This document shows positions 46,162 through 55,700 of a stretch of 64,000 nt of DNA, piece by piece; position 1 is the stretch's first letter, and each line of letters starts with the position of its first letter. The notes under the pieces were generated by a model. The model was given only the letters and a program-made list of their open reading frames with translations. It was not told the origin of the DNA and searched no databases. The stretch covers positions 1 through 64,000 of the forward strand of contig JAJDYI010000049.1 of NCBI GenBank assembly GCA_022825235.1, given 5' to 3'. This stretch comes from Alphaproteobacteria bacterium (GTDB lineage Bacteria; Pseudomonadota; Alphaproteobacteria; TMED109). A program made the position numbers and the translations under genes.

Positions 46162-46650
46162 CAGTGGTTTGACCTTCCGTGGCCTGTCCGCCGTGGCAGC
46201 GGACGCCGGAGCAGCGCTGCCTGCGTCCTACCTGACGCGACGCCGGCGCGCCTGCGGGCCAGTACTCCAAAGCCCGCCCGCATAGACCCGAACCTGCCCG
46301 CGGCACGATCGTTGCATCGTGCCGGCCGGCCGACGCCCGGCACCCCAGGAACCAACGTTGCGGCACTTCCGGTGTCCGCATGAGCCGCCCGTCAGCCGGC
46401 GGCTCAACGGAGCGGAGCAGGCGTCAAACGGCGCTGCAACGGCAGGTCGCCTCGTTCCATCATACCGTTTTGCACGCCGCGCCCGTAGGTACGATCGGCC
46501 TAGCTCGCACGGCCCGCAGTCAAGCGCGTCACCGGGTGGCCCTGTACGCCAACACCTCGCGGCCACCACATCGCAGGCAGCTCTTCTCCACCACGGACAA
46601 CGGTGAAGAGCTTTCTCTCCGCAGCCCGGCGCCCTCTCGAACCCCTACGC
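46162..46650. other. Intergenic, no gene recognised
   Basis: 490 bases between the porin end and the desulfurase start, both on the minus strand. No supported gene, hairpin or IscR-type operator was recognised, though the promoter of iscS-fdx must lie here. Confidence 0.4.
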
Positions 46651-48207
46651 TCAGAAGAAGATCTCGACTCGCGCCACGTACTCGTCGACGCTCGCTTCCC
46701 GCGTGCCCAAACTCCCGCCTTCCGCTGTCGGGTACTCGACGTTGATGCGGCCGGCGTTGAAGATCGCACGAGTGAAGGCGTTGAAATACCAGTTGAGCCC
46801 GACTGAAAATCCGTTGGCTTCACCGCCGGTGACACCGGTGACGTTGCCATCGACGACACCCAGCCGGTCGTTGAGGTCGATCGTCTGCCAGCGCGCTCGC
46901 AACTCAAATGCGCCGAGCCCCCCCTGCCCGAGATCGTTGTTCGGCTTGAGGCGCCAGAACTGCCCGAAGTATGGGTTGTAGTTCCGGCTCTCTCCGGTCA
47001 GGAAGTACCCGACATCGACGTATCCGCCGCTGAACTCGTAATCGCCGTCCGACTTCGTGTTGACCTGCGCAACGCCCCATTCTCCCTGCAGAGAAACCGG
47101 ACCCCGGGAAAGGGCGCCCTCGGCAACGACGTAGGTGTAGTCTTCCACCGCGCAGAACTTGCCGGTATTCACCAGGGACGTGCCATCGATTGCGGAAATG
47201 CCGAAGGCCCTGAAGCGGAAGCCGCTGCCCATCGAGCCTGGCAGACAGGACCGCATGTGGTCGCCGCCCACGACTTCCTCCTCGGGCTTGCGCCAGTACC
47301 CGCTCACGCCGATCTGGGAACTCAGCCTGCGCTCTCGGTGGGGTTGGAGCAGGAACCGGCCGTGAAGGCCCCACCCTTCGTCAAATTCGCTGGCCACGCC
47401 GGAGTTCTTCCCGAACACGCCGAACCGCGAGTAGGTCATCTTCCCGCGATGCGAGGCAATGATCGCCACCACCGGCGCGCTCGGCGCGTAGGCGAAGGCG
47501 TTCGACATCATCGGGCGCTCGACCATGCCCAGGAAGCTGTTGAACGTGGACGATTCGAGCCCCACCGAGTTTCCGAACTGCCCCACCATCAGCCACCACG
47601 GCTTGATGCCCCGGTATACGATGGCTGCCGCCCGAAGCCCGCTGTCAACCTGCTCGCCGCTGTCGGCCAGGTTGTACGACATGAAAACGATCCAGTCCTG
47701 CTCGATGACGCTCGCGACGCCGAAGCTGGCCCTCCGCATCTTGCCGCCACCGCTGAAGTCGGTGTCGTCCTTCCCGATGTAGTAGTCGTCCCCGAAGATG
47801 CCTTCCCAATCACCGCTCTCGCTGTACGCCGCCAGATCCGTCTGCAGGTTCCCGTACAGGAACGTCTTGAAACGCCCATCGCTCGATGTCAACGGCCCGA
47901 TCGGGCCGAAGAAGGCTTTGTCGTAGTTGTACGCCCCTTGCTGTCCGGTGATGTCCGATCGGTTGTTTCCGTTCGGAGCCGGCTCCGCCTGCACTACCGC
48001 GGGCGCACTCTCGGCCGCGGGTGGTGCTTCAGCGCCCTCGATCCCCAGCGCCTCCGCCAGTGCCTTCTCCAACTGCTGAACGCGCTGTTCGAGTGCCTGA
48101 ATCCGCGCATCTGTCTCAGCGGAACCACTTTCCTGAGCGAATGCCTGGGTTCCCATTCCAACGACAACAGCAACGGCGTACGCATACGTGAGCAGGCGAA
48201 AAAACAT
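46651..48207 (-). CDS. Outer-membrane porin, OprO/OprP-like (third)
   Basis: 518 residues. A signal peptide (AVAVVVGMGTQAFA) is followed by a coiled coil (ARIQALEQRVQQLEKALAEA), an Ala/Pro-rich linker and a beta-barrel: FKTFLYGNLQTDLAAYSE, GGGKMRRASFGVASVIEQDW, FGNSVGLESSTFNSFLGMVE and the terminal aromatic strand EYVARVEIFF. The arrangement coiled coil plus barrel and RRASFGV matches the phosphate-selective porin O/P family. Longer extracellular loops with two Cys (SCLPGSMGSG, TGKFCAVEDY) are unusual. A promoter candidate lies about 100 bases upstream. Confidence 0.82.
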   Translation of the reverse strand: MFFRLLTYAYAVAVVVGMGTQAFAQESGSAETDARIQALEQRVQQLEKALAEALGIEGAEAPPAAESAPAVVQAEPAPNGNNRSDITGQQGAYNYDKAFFGPIGPLTSSDGRFKTFLYGNLQTDLAAYSESGDWEGIFGDDYYIGKDDTDFSGGGKMRRASFGVASVIEQDWIVFMSYNLADSGEQVDSGLRAAAIVYRGIKPWWLMVGQFGNSVGLESSTFNSFLGMVERPMMSNAFAYAPSAPVVAIIASHRGKMTYSRFGVFGKNSGVASEFDEGWGLHGRFLLQPHRERRLSSQIGVSGYWRKPEEEVVGGDHMRSCLPGSMGSGFRFRAFGISAIDGTSLVNTGKFCAVEDYTYVVAEGALSRGPVSLQGEWGVAQVNTKSDGDYEFSGGYVDVGYFLTGESRNYNPYFGQFWRLKPNNDLGQGGLGAFELRARWQTIDLNDRLGVVDGNVTGVTGGEANGFSVGLNWYFNAFTRAIFNAGRINVEYPTAEGGSLGTREASVDEYVARVEIFF

Positions 48208-48741
48208 CGGCAGTTCCAGCAGACATGAGGGTGGACGACGGGCGGCAACGCTCGGAGCTGACCGGAAAACCTACCTATCTGCGAACGACGGCCACCGGCA
48301 CCGCGTCAGACTATAGCGATGCGTATGGTATCGACAACCATGTTTACGCTTTTGCTGACAAGTGATTGCTATCTCTATCGTTTCTTCCTGGCGCCTTCCT
48401 CGGCGGGTAGCCATCCGCGGTTTGGGCTTCTACCGGGGCCGGCAACCCACCGAGCGCCGTTCCCGTTCTGGCCAGATTCACATCCCGGCGCAGAACGGCA
48501 CAGTGTCGACGACCAAGGAGCTGCGCATGGCTGACGGCGGCTTGCCCACCACCTGTCGGCGGGACCGGTTACCGGAACGTTCCTTGGGCCAACCGGTGGC
48601 CAGACTGCCGACGCTGCCGAGTCATCACATGACTTCCAACCCTCAAGTTCGACGGCGCCCTGACCGGTGTTCGATGTCGATTGAGAGTCCGGCGGGCACC
48701 GGCCATCATCCTGGACTGCATCCACGCGCGGAAATCGGGGC
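48208..48741. other. Divergent intergenic region, porin / PanE-like gene
   Basis: No supported gene. Carries the promoter candidate at 48310-48337 for the porin. The plus-strand gene has GGAA about ten bases before ATG 48742. Confidence 0.45.
48310..48337 (-). promoter_or_regulatory. Sigma-70-like promoter candidate for the porin
   Basis: On the minus strand TTGTCG (-35, 48337-48332), a 16-base spacer and TATAGT (-10, 48315-48310) lie about 105 bases upstream of the porin start. Each box differs by two bases or fewer from consensus, which is rare in this GC-rich sequence. Confidence 0.45.
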
Positions 48742-49668
48742 ATGAAGTTCATGGTGATGGGGACGGGCGGCGTCGGCGGTTACTTCGGCGCCCGGCTTGC
48801 AGCGTCGGGGCACGAAGTCGGGTTCGTCGCCCGTGGGCGGCACCTGCAGGCGATGCAGGAAGACGGCCTCACAGTTCGCAGCGTGCTGGGCGACGTCGTG
48901 CTGAAGCCGGTGCGCGCGAGCGACGATCCAACGGTCTTTGGGTCGCCCGACTATGTCCTGTTCACGGTCAAGAGCTACGACTGCGAGGAAGCAGCCGCAC
49001 GCGTCCGCGCTGCGCTTTCAAGCGAGACCGGCGTCATCCCGCTGCTCAACGGTATCGAACACATTGACATTCTCCGCGGGGTCCTGGGGCCCCGGCGGGT
49101 CTTGGGCGGTGTCGCGCAGATCAGCGCCGTGATCGAAGCCCCCGGTGTGATCCGGCATTTCGACCGCATGCAGACGCTTCGGATTGGCGAAATGGACAAT
49201 TCATCGAGCGGGCGCGTTCAGATGCTGCGCAAGGCCTGCACCGAGGCCGGCATCGATTGCCCACTGCCCGGTGACATCGAGTGCGAGCTTTGGCAAAAGG
49301 CGGCGATGATCTGCACGCTGGCGGGCGCCAACTGCCTTACCCGTTTGCCGCTCGGACCTTGCCGGACCAATCCGGCAACGCGGGCAATGATGTCGCGCCT
49401 GACAGCCGAAACCGTTGCCGTGGCGCAAGCGCTTGGCGTCTCCTTGCCCGACGATCAGGAAGCCCGGACAATGGAACTCCTCGACCGGCTGCCCGCTTCG
49501 ATGAAGGCGTCGCTTCTCGTTGCGCTGGAGCGGCGCGAGCGGCTCGAGATCTCGGCACTGAGCGGCGCGATCGAGCGCATGGGACGGCGGGTCGGGATCG
49601 ACACGCCGACCCACCGCACGGTGTACGCGGCCCTTGCGCCGCACGAGCACGGCTCGCGCGCTCCCTGA
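48742..49668 (+). CDS. 2-dehydropantoate 2-reductase family protein (PanE-like)
   Basis: 308 residues. NADP-binding Rossmann start MKFMVMGTGGVGGYFGARLA, then VGFVARGRHLQAMQEDGL, LFTVKSYDCEEAAARVR, PLLNGIEHIDIL, catalytic-lysine region ELWQKAAMICTLAGANCLTR and the C-terminal helix ASMKASLLVALERRERLEIS with P-T-H-R-T. This is the ApbA/PanE family, which reduces ketopantoate to pantoate for coenzyme A. Paralogues with other 2-keto acid substrates exist and the usual ExxxxxGxxxRxG spacing is not exact, so panE itself is not certain. Confidence 0.85.
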   Translation: MKFMVMGTGGVGGYFGARLAASGHEVGFVARGRHLQAMQEDGLTVRSVLGDVVLKPVRASDDPTVFGSPDYVLFTVKSYDCEEAAARVRAALSSETGVIPLLNGIEHIDILRGVLGPRRVLGGVAQISAVIEAPGVIRHFDRMQTLRIGEMDNSSSGRVQMLRKACTEAGIDCPLPGDIECELWQKAAMICTLAGANCLTRLPLGPCRTNPATRAMMSRLTAETVAVAQALGVSLPDDQEARTMELLDRLPASMKASLLVALERRERLEISALSGAIERMGRRVGIDTPTHRTVYAALAPHEHGSRAP

Positions 49669-49748
49669 GGCCCATCTGCCGGCGGCCCTCAAGGATGCCC
49701 GGAAATACGGACAGGACAGCCTCGCGATCGAGGCCGCAATGCAATTTG

Positions 49749-50084
49749 ATGATGACGATCGCGACCGAACAGAACCTCCTGGTGCGCACGATGGAGCCCG
49801 TGCTGGCGTCACTGGAGGCCTGCCGACCGGCGCGCACGGTCGCCTTCGACCGGGTGATCCGCGCCGGCCACCGGCTGCTCGGCCTCATCGCCTTCGATAC
49901 CGCCCGCGCGACCACGCCTGAGGCGGCGGGCCGCGTCCACACTGATTTCCAGCGAGGTTTCATCCGCGCCGAGTCCGTCGCCTTCGAAGACTACGTGGCC
50001 CGCGGCGGCGAGCGCGGCGCAAAGGACGCCGGGCGCACGCGCGTCGAGGGTGGCGACGTGATGCTCTTCCGCTTCAATCATTAG
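49749..50084 (+). pseudogene. ychF: YchF/OLA1 C-terminal (TGS) remnant
   Basis: The frame from ATG 49749 reads FDRVIRAGHRLLGLIAF, then GRVHTDFQRGFIRAESVAFE, DYVARGGERGAKDAGRTRVE and GDVMLFRFNH. This is the C-terminal TGS domain of the ribosome-associated ATPase YchF (GRxHTDFxxGFIRAE, GDVxxFRFN). The GTPase domain is absent upstream. Two conserved pieces inside the TGS part (around the TVGPKEARAWT and KDYVVQD segments) are missing. It is a degraded, truncated copy; a functional ychF is presumably elsewhere. Confidence 0.7.
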
Positions 50085-50127
50085 CGGCGGTTCTCGCCAT
50101 TCACGCCGGGGCATTTGTGTTCGATGC

Positions 50128-50152
50128 ACGATGCGTTAGCATCACGCATCGT
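50128..50152. promoter_or_regulatory. Palindromic operator candidate of the VapBC module
   Basis: ACGATGCG (50128-50135) and its exact complement CGCATCGT (50145-50152) flank 9 bases, directly upstream of the ribosome site CGGAGGG and the antitoxin start. Type II antitoxins normally bind such palindromes to repress their own operon. Confidence 0.6.
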
Positions 50153-50166
50153 TCGGAGGGCCGGCG

Positions 50167-50427
50167 ATGCGCACCACGCTCAATATCGACGACGACCTGC
50201 TGCTTGCGGTCAAGGAAATCGCGAAACGCGACTCCCAATCCATCGGCGGGGCGGTGTCCGACCTGCTCCGCCGGGCGCTGGCGGGCGGCGAGCCCTTTGA
50301 AACGGAAATGGCGCGGGCGCAGGCGCCATTCGGGACGGCTGAGGTCGGCTTTCGTCCGTTTCCGCCGCGCGGCGGCGTCGTCACCAACGAGCTGATCGAC
50401 CGGCTGAGGGATGAAAGCGGCGGTTGA
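50167..50427 (+). CDS. vapB: VapB-type ribbon-helix-helix antitoxin
   Basis: 86 residues. The ribbon-helix-helix start MRTTLNIDDDLLLAVKEIAK, then SIGGAVSDLLRRALAGG, is typical of VapB antitoxins that end with a toxin-binding tail (PRGGVVTNELIDRLRDE). CGGAGGG lies six bases before the ATG. The stop shares one base with the toxin start (TGATG), so the pair is translationally coupled. The palindrome at 50128-50152 is the likely autoregulatory site. Confidence 0.88.
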   Translation: MRTTLNIDDDLLLAVKEIAKRDSQSIGGAVSDLLRRALAGGEPFETEMARAQAPFGTAEVGFRPFPPRGGVVTNELIDRLRDESGG

Positions 50428-50855
50428 TGCGTGCCCTGCTGGACGTCAATGTGCTGATCGCGCTGCTCGACGCCCAGCACCTCCACCACGAACCAGCCTG
50501 GCGCTGGTTCCGGGACAATGCCAGGCACGGCTGGGCCACCTGTTCGCTGACGCGCAACGGATGTGTCCGCGTCATGTCGCAGCCGGCCTATCCGGGTAAC
50601 CTGCCGCCGCGCACCGTCGCCGCCCGGCTGCGCACCGCGGTCGCCGGAGACCACCACCACGCGTTGACGGACGATGTGGACCTTCTCGACCCGGGCACGA
50701 TCGACTGGCGCCATGTCTTCGGCCCGCGGCAGATCGCGGATATCCACCTGCTGGCGCTGGCTGTCGCCCATGGGGGACGGTTCGTCACCTTCGACACCCG
50801 TATTTCGCCCGACGCCGTGATCGGCGCGCGCGACCGCCACTTCTGCGTGATCTGA
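50427..50855 (+). CDS. vapC: VapC-type PIN-domain ribonuclease toxin
   Basis: 142 residues from ATG 50427. PIN fold with acidic metal-binding residues: MRALLDVNVLIALLDAQHLH (Asp6), HEPAWRWF, CSLTRNGCVRVMSQPAY and DIHLLALAVAHGGRFVTFDT. VapC toxins cut tRNA or rRNA when freed from VapB. It forms an intact module with the preceding gene, in contrast to the broken pair at 7347-8014. Confidence 0.9.
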   Translation: MRALLDVNVLIALLDAQHLHHEPAWRWFRDNARHGWATCSLTRNGCVRVMSQPAYPGNLPPRTVAARLRTAVAGDHHHALTDDVDLLDPGTIDWRHVFGPRQIADIHLLALAVAHGGRFVTFDTRISPDAVIGARDRHFCVI

Positions 50856-51062
50856 CCGCTCACGAACCCTGCGCCGCGGCGCGTTCTCCCCTCAGCGCCT
50901 CCGCCCGCCGGGACGATCTCCTCCACCAAGCGGCGGGTCTTGGCCATGATCCCCTCATCGTCACAGCCCCCTGGGCCAATGGACTCGGCAGAAACCTCCA
51001 GCCTACAATCGGCTTCACACCTGCGCTGATGTCTTCCCTGAATTGTCCCGGGCAGTAATCCG

Positions 51063-51902
51063 TTGCGTTTATGGGCGCTCTCTGACCTTCACGTCTCGCA
51101 TCCGGCAAACCGGGAGGCGCTGGAGAGCTGCCCGGCATTTCCCGACGACTGGCTGATCCTCGCCGGAGACGTTACCGACGGGCCAAAGCGGCTTGACTGG
51201 TGTTTTCGGCAACTGACTCGGAAATTCCGCCAGGTCGTCTGGGTTCCCGGCAACCACGAACTCTGGACCATTCCCGACACGGCGCCCGGACTGCGCGGCG
51301 TCGCGCTCTACGAGAGACTGGTCGCGCTCGCCCGCAGCCACGGAGTTCTCACCCCGGAAGATCCCTATCCGGTGATCCAACTTCGGGATGACACGGTACT
51401 GATCGCGCCGCTGTTTCTACTCTACGACTACAGTTTTCGGCCCCGGCACGTTCGGCGTGATGAGGTGATCCGGTGGGCCCAGGAAACCGGCGCTGTCGCC
51501 GCCGACGAGCTGGTCCTGCATTCCGACCCGTTTCCGGATCGGGAATCGTGGTGTGCCGCGCGCTGCCGAGATGCCGCCCGGCGGCTCGCATCGTGTCCTG
51601 CCGGCATCCCGAAGGTTCTGATCAACCACTTTCCGCTGGAAGAACAGCATGCCGTGCTGCCACGGGTTCCGCGTTTCACGCCGTGGTGCGGGACCCGCCG
51701 AACCCGGGGCTGGCACCGCCGATTCGACGCATGCGCGGTGGTGTACGGCCACCTCCATATCCGGGGCACGCAGTGGCTTGACGGCGTGCCTTTCCAGGAA
51801 GTCTCGCTGGGATATCCGCCGCAGTGGGACCGGCAACTCGGCGTCGGCGCCTACCTGCACGAAGTGACCCTGACCCCGTCGCCGGGCGCTGCTCCGCGAT
51901 GA
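51063..51902 (+). CDS. Calcineurin-like metallophosphoesterase
   Basis: 279 residues from TTG 51063, chosen because LWALSDLHVSH follows directly. All metal-binding blocks are present: DLH (Asp8, His10), LILAGDVTDG (Asp36), VPGNHELW (Asn64, His65), VLINHFPL and VYGHLHIRGT. It is a soluble phosphoesterase of unknown substrate. Its stop overlaps the start of the phosphopantetheinyl transferase gene (ATGA), so the two are made together. This coupling suggests a link with carrier-protein or polyketide metabolism, which is inference. Confidence 0.9.
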   Translation: MRLWALSDLHVSHPANREALESCPAFPDDWLILAGDVTDGPKRLDWCFRQLTRKFRQVVWVPGNHELWTIPDTAPGLRGVALYERLVALARSHGVLTPEDPYPVIQLRDDTVLIAPLFLLYDYSFRPRHVRRDEVIRWAQETGAVAADELVLHSDPFPDRESWCAARCRDAARRLASCPAGIPKVLINHFPLEEQHAVLPRVPRFTPWCGTRRTRGWHRRFDACAVVYGHLHIRGTQWLDGVPFQEVSLGYPPQWDRQLGVGAYLHEVTLTPSPGAAPR

Positions 51903-52639
51903 GCGTCGGTAGCGACGCCTGGTGGAATCCGTGGCACGAGACGGACGGCTCGCTCATCCTGCACGTCGACCTCGGGCCCGACCCGGACCGCGAACAACAG
52001 GCACTCGCTTTACTCGACCGTGATGAGCAGGCGCGGTGGAAGCGGTTCCTGGTCAAGGAAGCCCAGCGGCAATATGCGCTTTGCCGCGCGGCGCTGAGGA
52101 TCAACCTGTGCGAGCGGCTGGGCTGTCGCAACCGGGAACTGTCCTTCGGTTATCTCGAGCACGGCAAGCCCTTCGCGAAGGTAAACGGAGCGCCGGCTGA
52201 CGTGAGCTTCAATGTGAGCCACAGCGGTCAGCACGGCCTGATCGGATTCGCGCAGCGGGACGAATTCGGGGTGGATCTGGAAGTGCGCACGCCGGGCAGG
52301 GATTTCGACGGAATCGGGAGCTCCGTCTACGGCCCGCGGGAGCAGCTCGTCCTGGCGGCCGCCGCCGGACACGACAAGGCGGTTTTGTTCTATCGGCTCT
52401 GGAGCCTGAAGGAGGCGCTCATCAAGGCATTGGGCACCGGCTTCTCGCTGAGCCCCTACCGTTTCGAGGTGCCGAGACCGATGCTCGAGGGCGAACAGTC
52501 CGCGGTGTTCCGTTTCCCGCACCGGCCGTCCGACGCGTTCTGGCTGGAGGATCTCGGCGAACCCCGATTCGCCGCTGCACGGGCCTACCGCTTGCCGACG
52601 GGAGAAGGCGCCTCCAGCAGCGCACGCGACCAGAGCTGA
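51899..52639 (+). CDS. Sfp-type 4'-phosphopantetheinyl transferase
   Basis: 246 residues from ATG 51899. It moves phosphopantetheine from coenzyme A to the serine of carrier proteins. Motifs: SFNVSHSGQHGLIGFA, the Mg-binding GVDLEV (124-129) and WSLKEALIKALGTG (168 onward), in the long Sfp/Gsp class used by polyketide and nonribosomal systems. It converges with the PKS gene ending 120 bases away and is the likely activator of its ACP (Ser2546). The metallophosphoesterase gene overlaps it by four bases. Confidence 0.93.
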   Translation: MSVGSDAWWNPWHETDGSLILHVDLGPDPDREQQALALLDRDEQARWKRFLVKEAQRQYALCRAALRINLCERLGCRNRELSFGYLEHGKPFAKVNGAPADVSFNVSHSGQHGLIGFAQRDEFGVDLEVRTPGRDFDGIGSSVYGPREQLVLAAAAGHDKAVLFYRLWSLKEALIKALGTGFSLSPYRFEVPRPMLEGEQSAVFRFPHRPSDAFWLEDLGEPRFAAARAYRLPTGEGASSSARDQS

Positions 52640-52710
52640 AGCAGAATTGCGACCGGAACTTCCGCGATTCCGGTGCGGCCCCGGTCAAGTTCTGCCGCGG
52701 CGGCAGTCAT
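52585..52710 (-). CDS. Possible 41-residue protein behind the PKS gene
   Basis: ATG 52710 has a good ribosome site (CCGGAG, six bases away) 49 bases after the PKS stop, in the same direction. The product starts MTAAAAELDRGRTGIAEVPV and has a hydrophobic helix (AILLQLWSRALLEA). Its end overlaps the 3' end of the convergent transferase gene by 55 bases. No family is recognised; it could be a relic of missing PKS sequence or chance. Confidence 0.3.
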   Translation of the reverse strand: MTAAAAELDRGRTGIAEVPVAILLQLWSRALLEAPSPVGKR

Positions 52711-52758
52711 GGCAATCTCCGGCACTTGAGCGCGCCGTGGCGGAGCCCGTCGCTCACG

Positions 52759-55700
52759 TCAATTGATCCAGTAGCGCTGACGCTCGAACGGATAGCCCGG
52801 CAGCGCGATCCGACGTCGGATTTCACCCGCGAAAAGACCTGCGAAGGACAGCGCGAGCCCGGCCTCGTAGGCCCCGGCGACCGCGTCGACGAAGTCACCC
52901 GATCCCGCCGCCGGCATTTCATCGCCGCCCGTAGACCGTCCGAGGCTGGACAGAACCACCGGCGTGTCGGTGTTGCCGGCCGCCTGTGGCGAGGCCGATC
53001 TCATCAATTTCCCCAATCCCGCGGATGGGCCGGTCTCCACGACCACATCAACATCCAACGCCGCCAGTGTTCTGACGCAACGCTCAACCGGGGCAGGATC
53101 GTCCGCCGCGCGCTGGCGCCAGTACGACGCATCCAGGGCTTCATCGGCCGCCACCGCACGACCCGATGCGGCGCTCACCAGCGTGATCGACGGCGCACCC
53201 ATGACAACACCTTCCGATGCCGCGCCCGGATCGTCCGATGCCGCGGCCAGGCGCAGGCCATCCTCCAGGCCAAACACGCCGGATGCCTGCGCCGCCGCGA
53301 GTTCTCCGGCACCGTGCCCAACGACTACGCTCGGCCGTACGCCGATGCTCGACCACAAGGCAGTGAGCGCGCATTCCAGCGCATAGATCGCCGGTCGCCT
53401 CCACAGCGGATCGCTCAGGTCTCCCGCCGCACCCGACCGTCCAAATATCGTGTCCAGCAGTGAAGCGCCCCGAAGCTCGCCCAGTACCTCCTCGCAGCGG
53501 TCGAGTACCGACCGCACCACGGGCTCGCTCGCGTACAGGGCCTCGCCTGCCCCAAGCCACTGGCTCCCCTGATCGGTGTAAGCGAACGCAACCTTCGTCC
53601 CTGTCCCTGGCGCCGGTCCCGCGTCTCCTGCCGCGAGCACTTGCAGCCCGTCTCGTAGCGATCCGACATCGCTGAACACCACCGCAGCGCGACAGTCGAA
53701 GTGGCTTCGCCCTGCCCCGGCGGTCCAGGCCATGTCCGAGAGCGTCAGATCGGATGCCGCCCCGTCGAGCGCCTGCGCCGAATCCCGTTCGTCGAGCCAC
53801 GCGAGATAGCGGCCCGCCAGCCTCCGGAGCGCCCTCTCCGACTTGCCGGAAAGCGGCAGAAGCCGCGCCGCGCGCGCAGCGAGCCCACTGTCGGCACCCG
53901 GCGGCATTGCAACGTCGTCCGGCAGCGCGACAGCAACCGGCCTTGGCGCGCCGACGGCCCAACGGGCCTCGCCTCGGCTCAGTGAACTGTTGTCCGGGGC
54001 GTCGTAGCCCTCCACCACGACATGTGCATTCGTCCCGGAAATCCCGAAAGCACTGACACCCGCCCGCGGCGGCCGGCCAAGCTCGCCAGGCCAGGTTGTC
54101 GCCTCCGAGACCACCCGCACTGGCAACTGGTCCCAGTCCACGTGCGGATTCGGGTCCCGAAAATGCAGTTGCCTCGGGATCACGCCGTGGCGCATGGCCA
54201 GAACAACCTTGATTAGCCCGGCGACTCCCGCGGCTGATTCCAGATGGCCGATGTTGGTCTTGACCGAGCCGATCAGCAACGGACGATCCTTGGCGCGTCC
54301 CTGGCCGTAAACCGCCGCGGCAGCCTGCACCTCGATCGGGTCGCCCAGCGCCGATCCCGCCCCGTGCGCTTCCAGGTAGTCCACCTCGGAGGCCGCAACG
54401 CCTGCCTCCGACAGCGCTTCCTCGATCACCCGCTCCTGTGCCGGGCCGTTCGGCACCGTCGGTCCTGCGCTGACCCCGTTCTGGTTGACCGCCGCCCCCC
54501 GGATCACTGCCCAGATGCGGTCGCCGTCGGTTTCCGCCTCCTCCAGTCGCTTCAGGACCACCATGCCGCATCCTTCGCTGCGCACGAAGCCGTCCGCCGC
54601 GGCGTCAAAGGTCCTGCAGCGCCCCTCCCTGGACAGCATCCCGAGCGCCGCCATTTCGCTGGTCAGTCCGGACGAAAGGACCGCGCTCACGCCGCCAACA
54701 AGGGCAAGGTCCACCTCTCCGCGCCGCAAGCCTGCGACCGCCTGCTGGACCGTGACCAGCGAAGCCGCGCAGTTGAGCATCGCCGGGATCGCTGGTCCCG
54801 TGAAGCCCAGCTTGAACGCAATGCTGCCGACGGCGGCGCTGCTGGCCGTCCCGAGATAGTTGAGGCCCTTGCCATCCGCCATCATCAGGTCGCGGTACTC
54901 GCTGGTCGCGATGCCGGCGTAAACCCCGGTGCGGCTGCCCTTTAACCCGTCGGGATCGACCCCTGCGTCTTCGAGCGCCCGCCAGCTCGTTTCCAGGAGC
55001 AATCGCTGCTGCGGGTCCATCCCGCGCGCGCTGATCGGCTGGATCCCGAAGAAGCGCGTGTCGAACTGGTCGATCTCGTCGACGAATCCGCCATGTTGCC
55101 AGGCGCCGTCCACGATCGCAGGGTCGCCGGCGACGCCGGACCAGGGCCCCTTGTCCTGCCGCCCGTTTGTCACCGCATCGTGGCCGGATTCAAGCTGGCG
55201 CCAAAAGCTGGCAAGGTCCGGCGCGCCCGGGAAGCGGCACGCCATGCCGATGATCGCGATGCCGTCATCCCCGCGCGGCACGGGCGGTTGCGGGCTCGGT
55301 TCCGGCCCTGCCTCGGGCGCGGGGGCCGCCTCATCGAGCGCGTCCACGAGATGGCGGGCGAGATCGGCGATGGTCGGGTAGTCGAACACCAGCGTGTTCG
55401 GCGCCGTATAGGTTGCGGAGAAGGCCCGGTTCAGACGATTCCGCAACTCGACCGCCACCAGGGAGTCCATTCCCAGGTCGAAGAATCCTACCGTCGATGC
55501 CGGCGCTGACGGAAGCCTCAGCACCGCTTGCACTTCCCGCTGGAGGAAGGACACCAGCAGGTCTTCGCGCCCGGCCGGCGGGGTGGCGCCAAGCTGGACA
55601 AGCAAGTCTTCGGACAAGGACTCTTCGTCGTCATCCGTGGCGACGGCGAGCAAGTCCTCCAGCACGGACGGACGGCTTCCGAGGGAGTCTCCGAATACGG

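Noticed and set aside
45220-46383. Plus-strand 387-codon frame
   Set aside because: Antisense to iscS, which has all catalytic residues.
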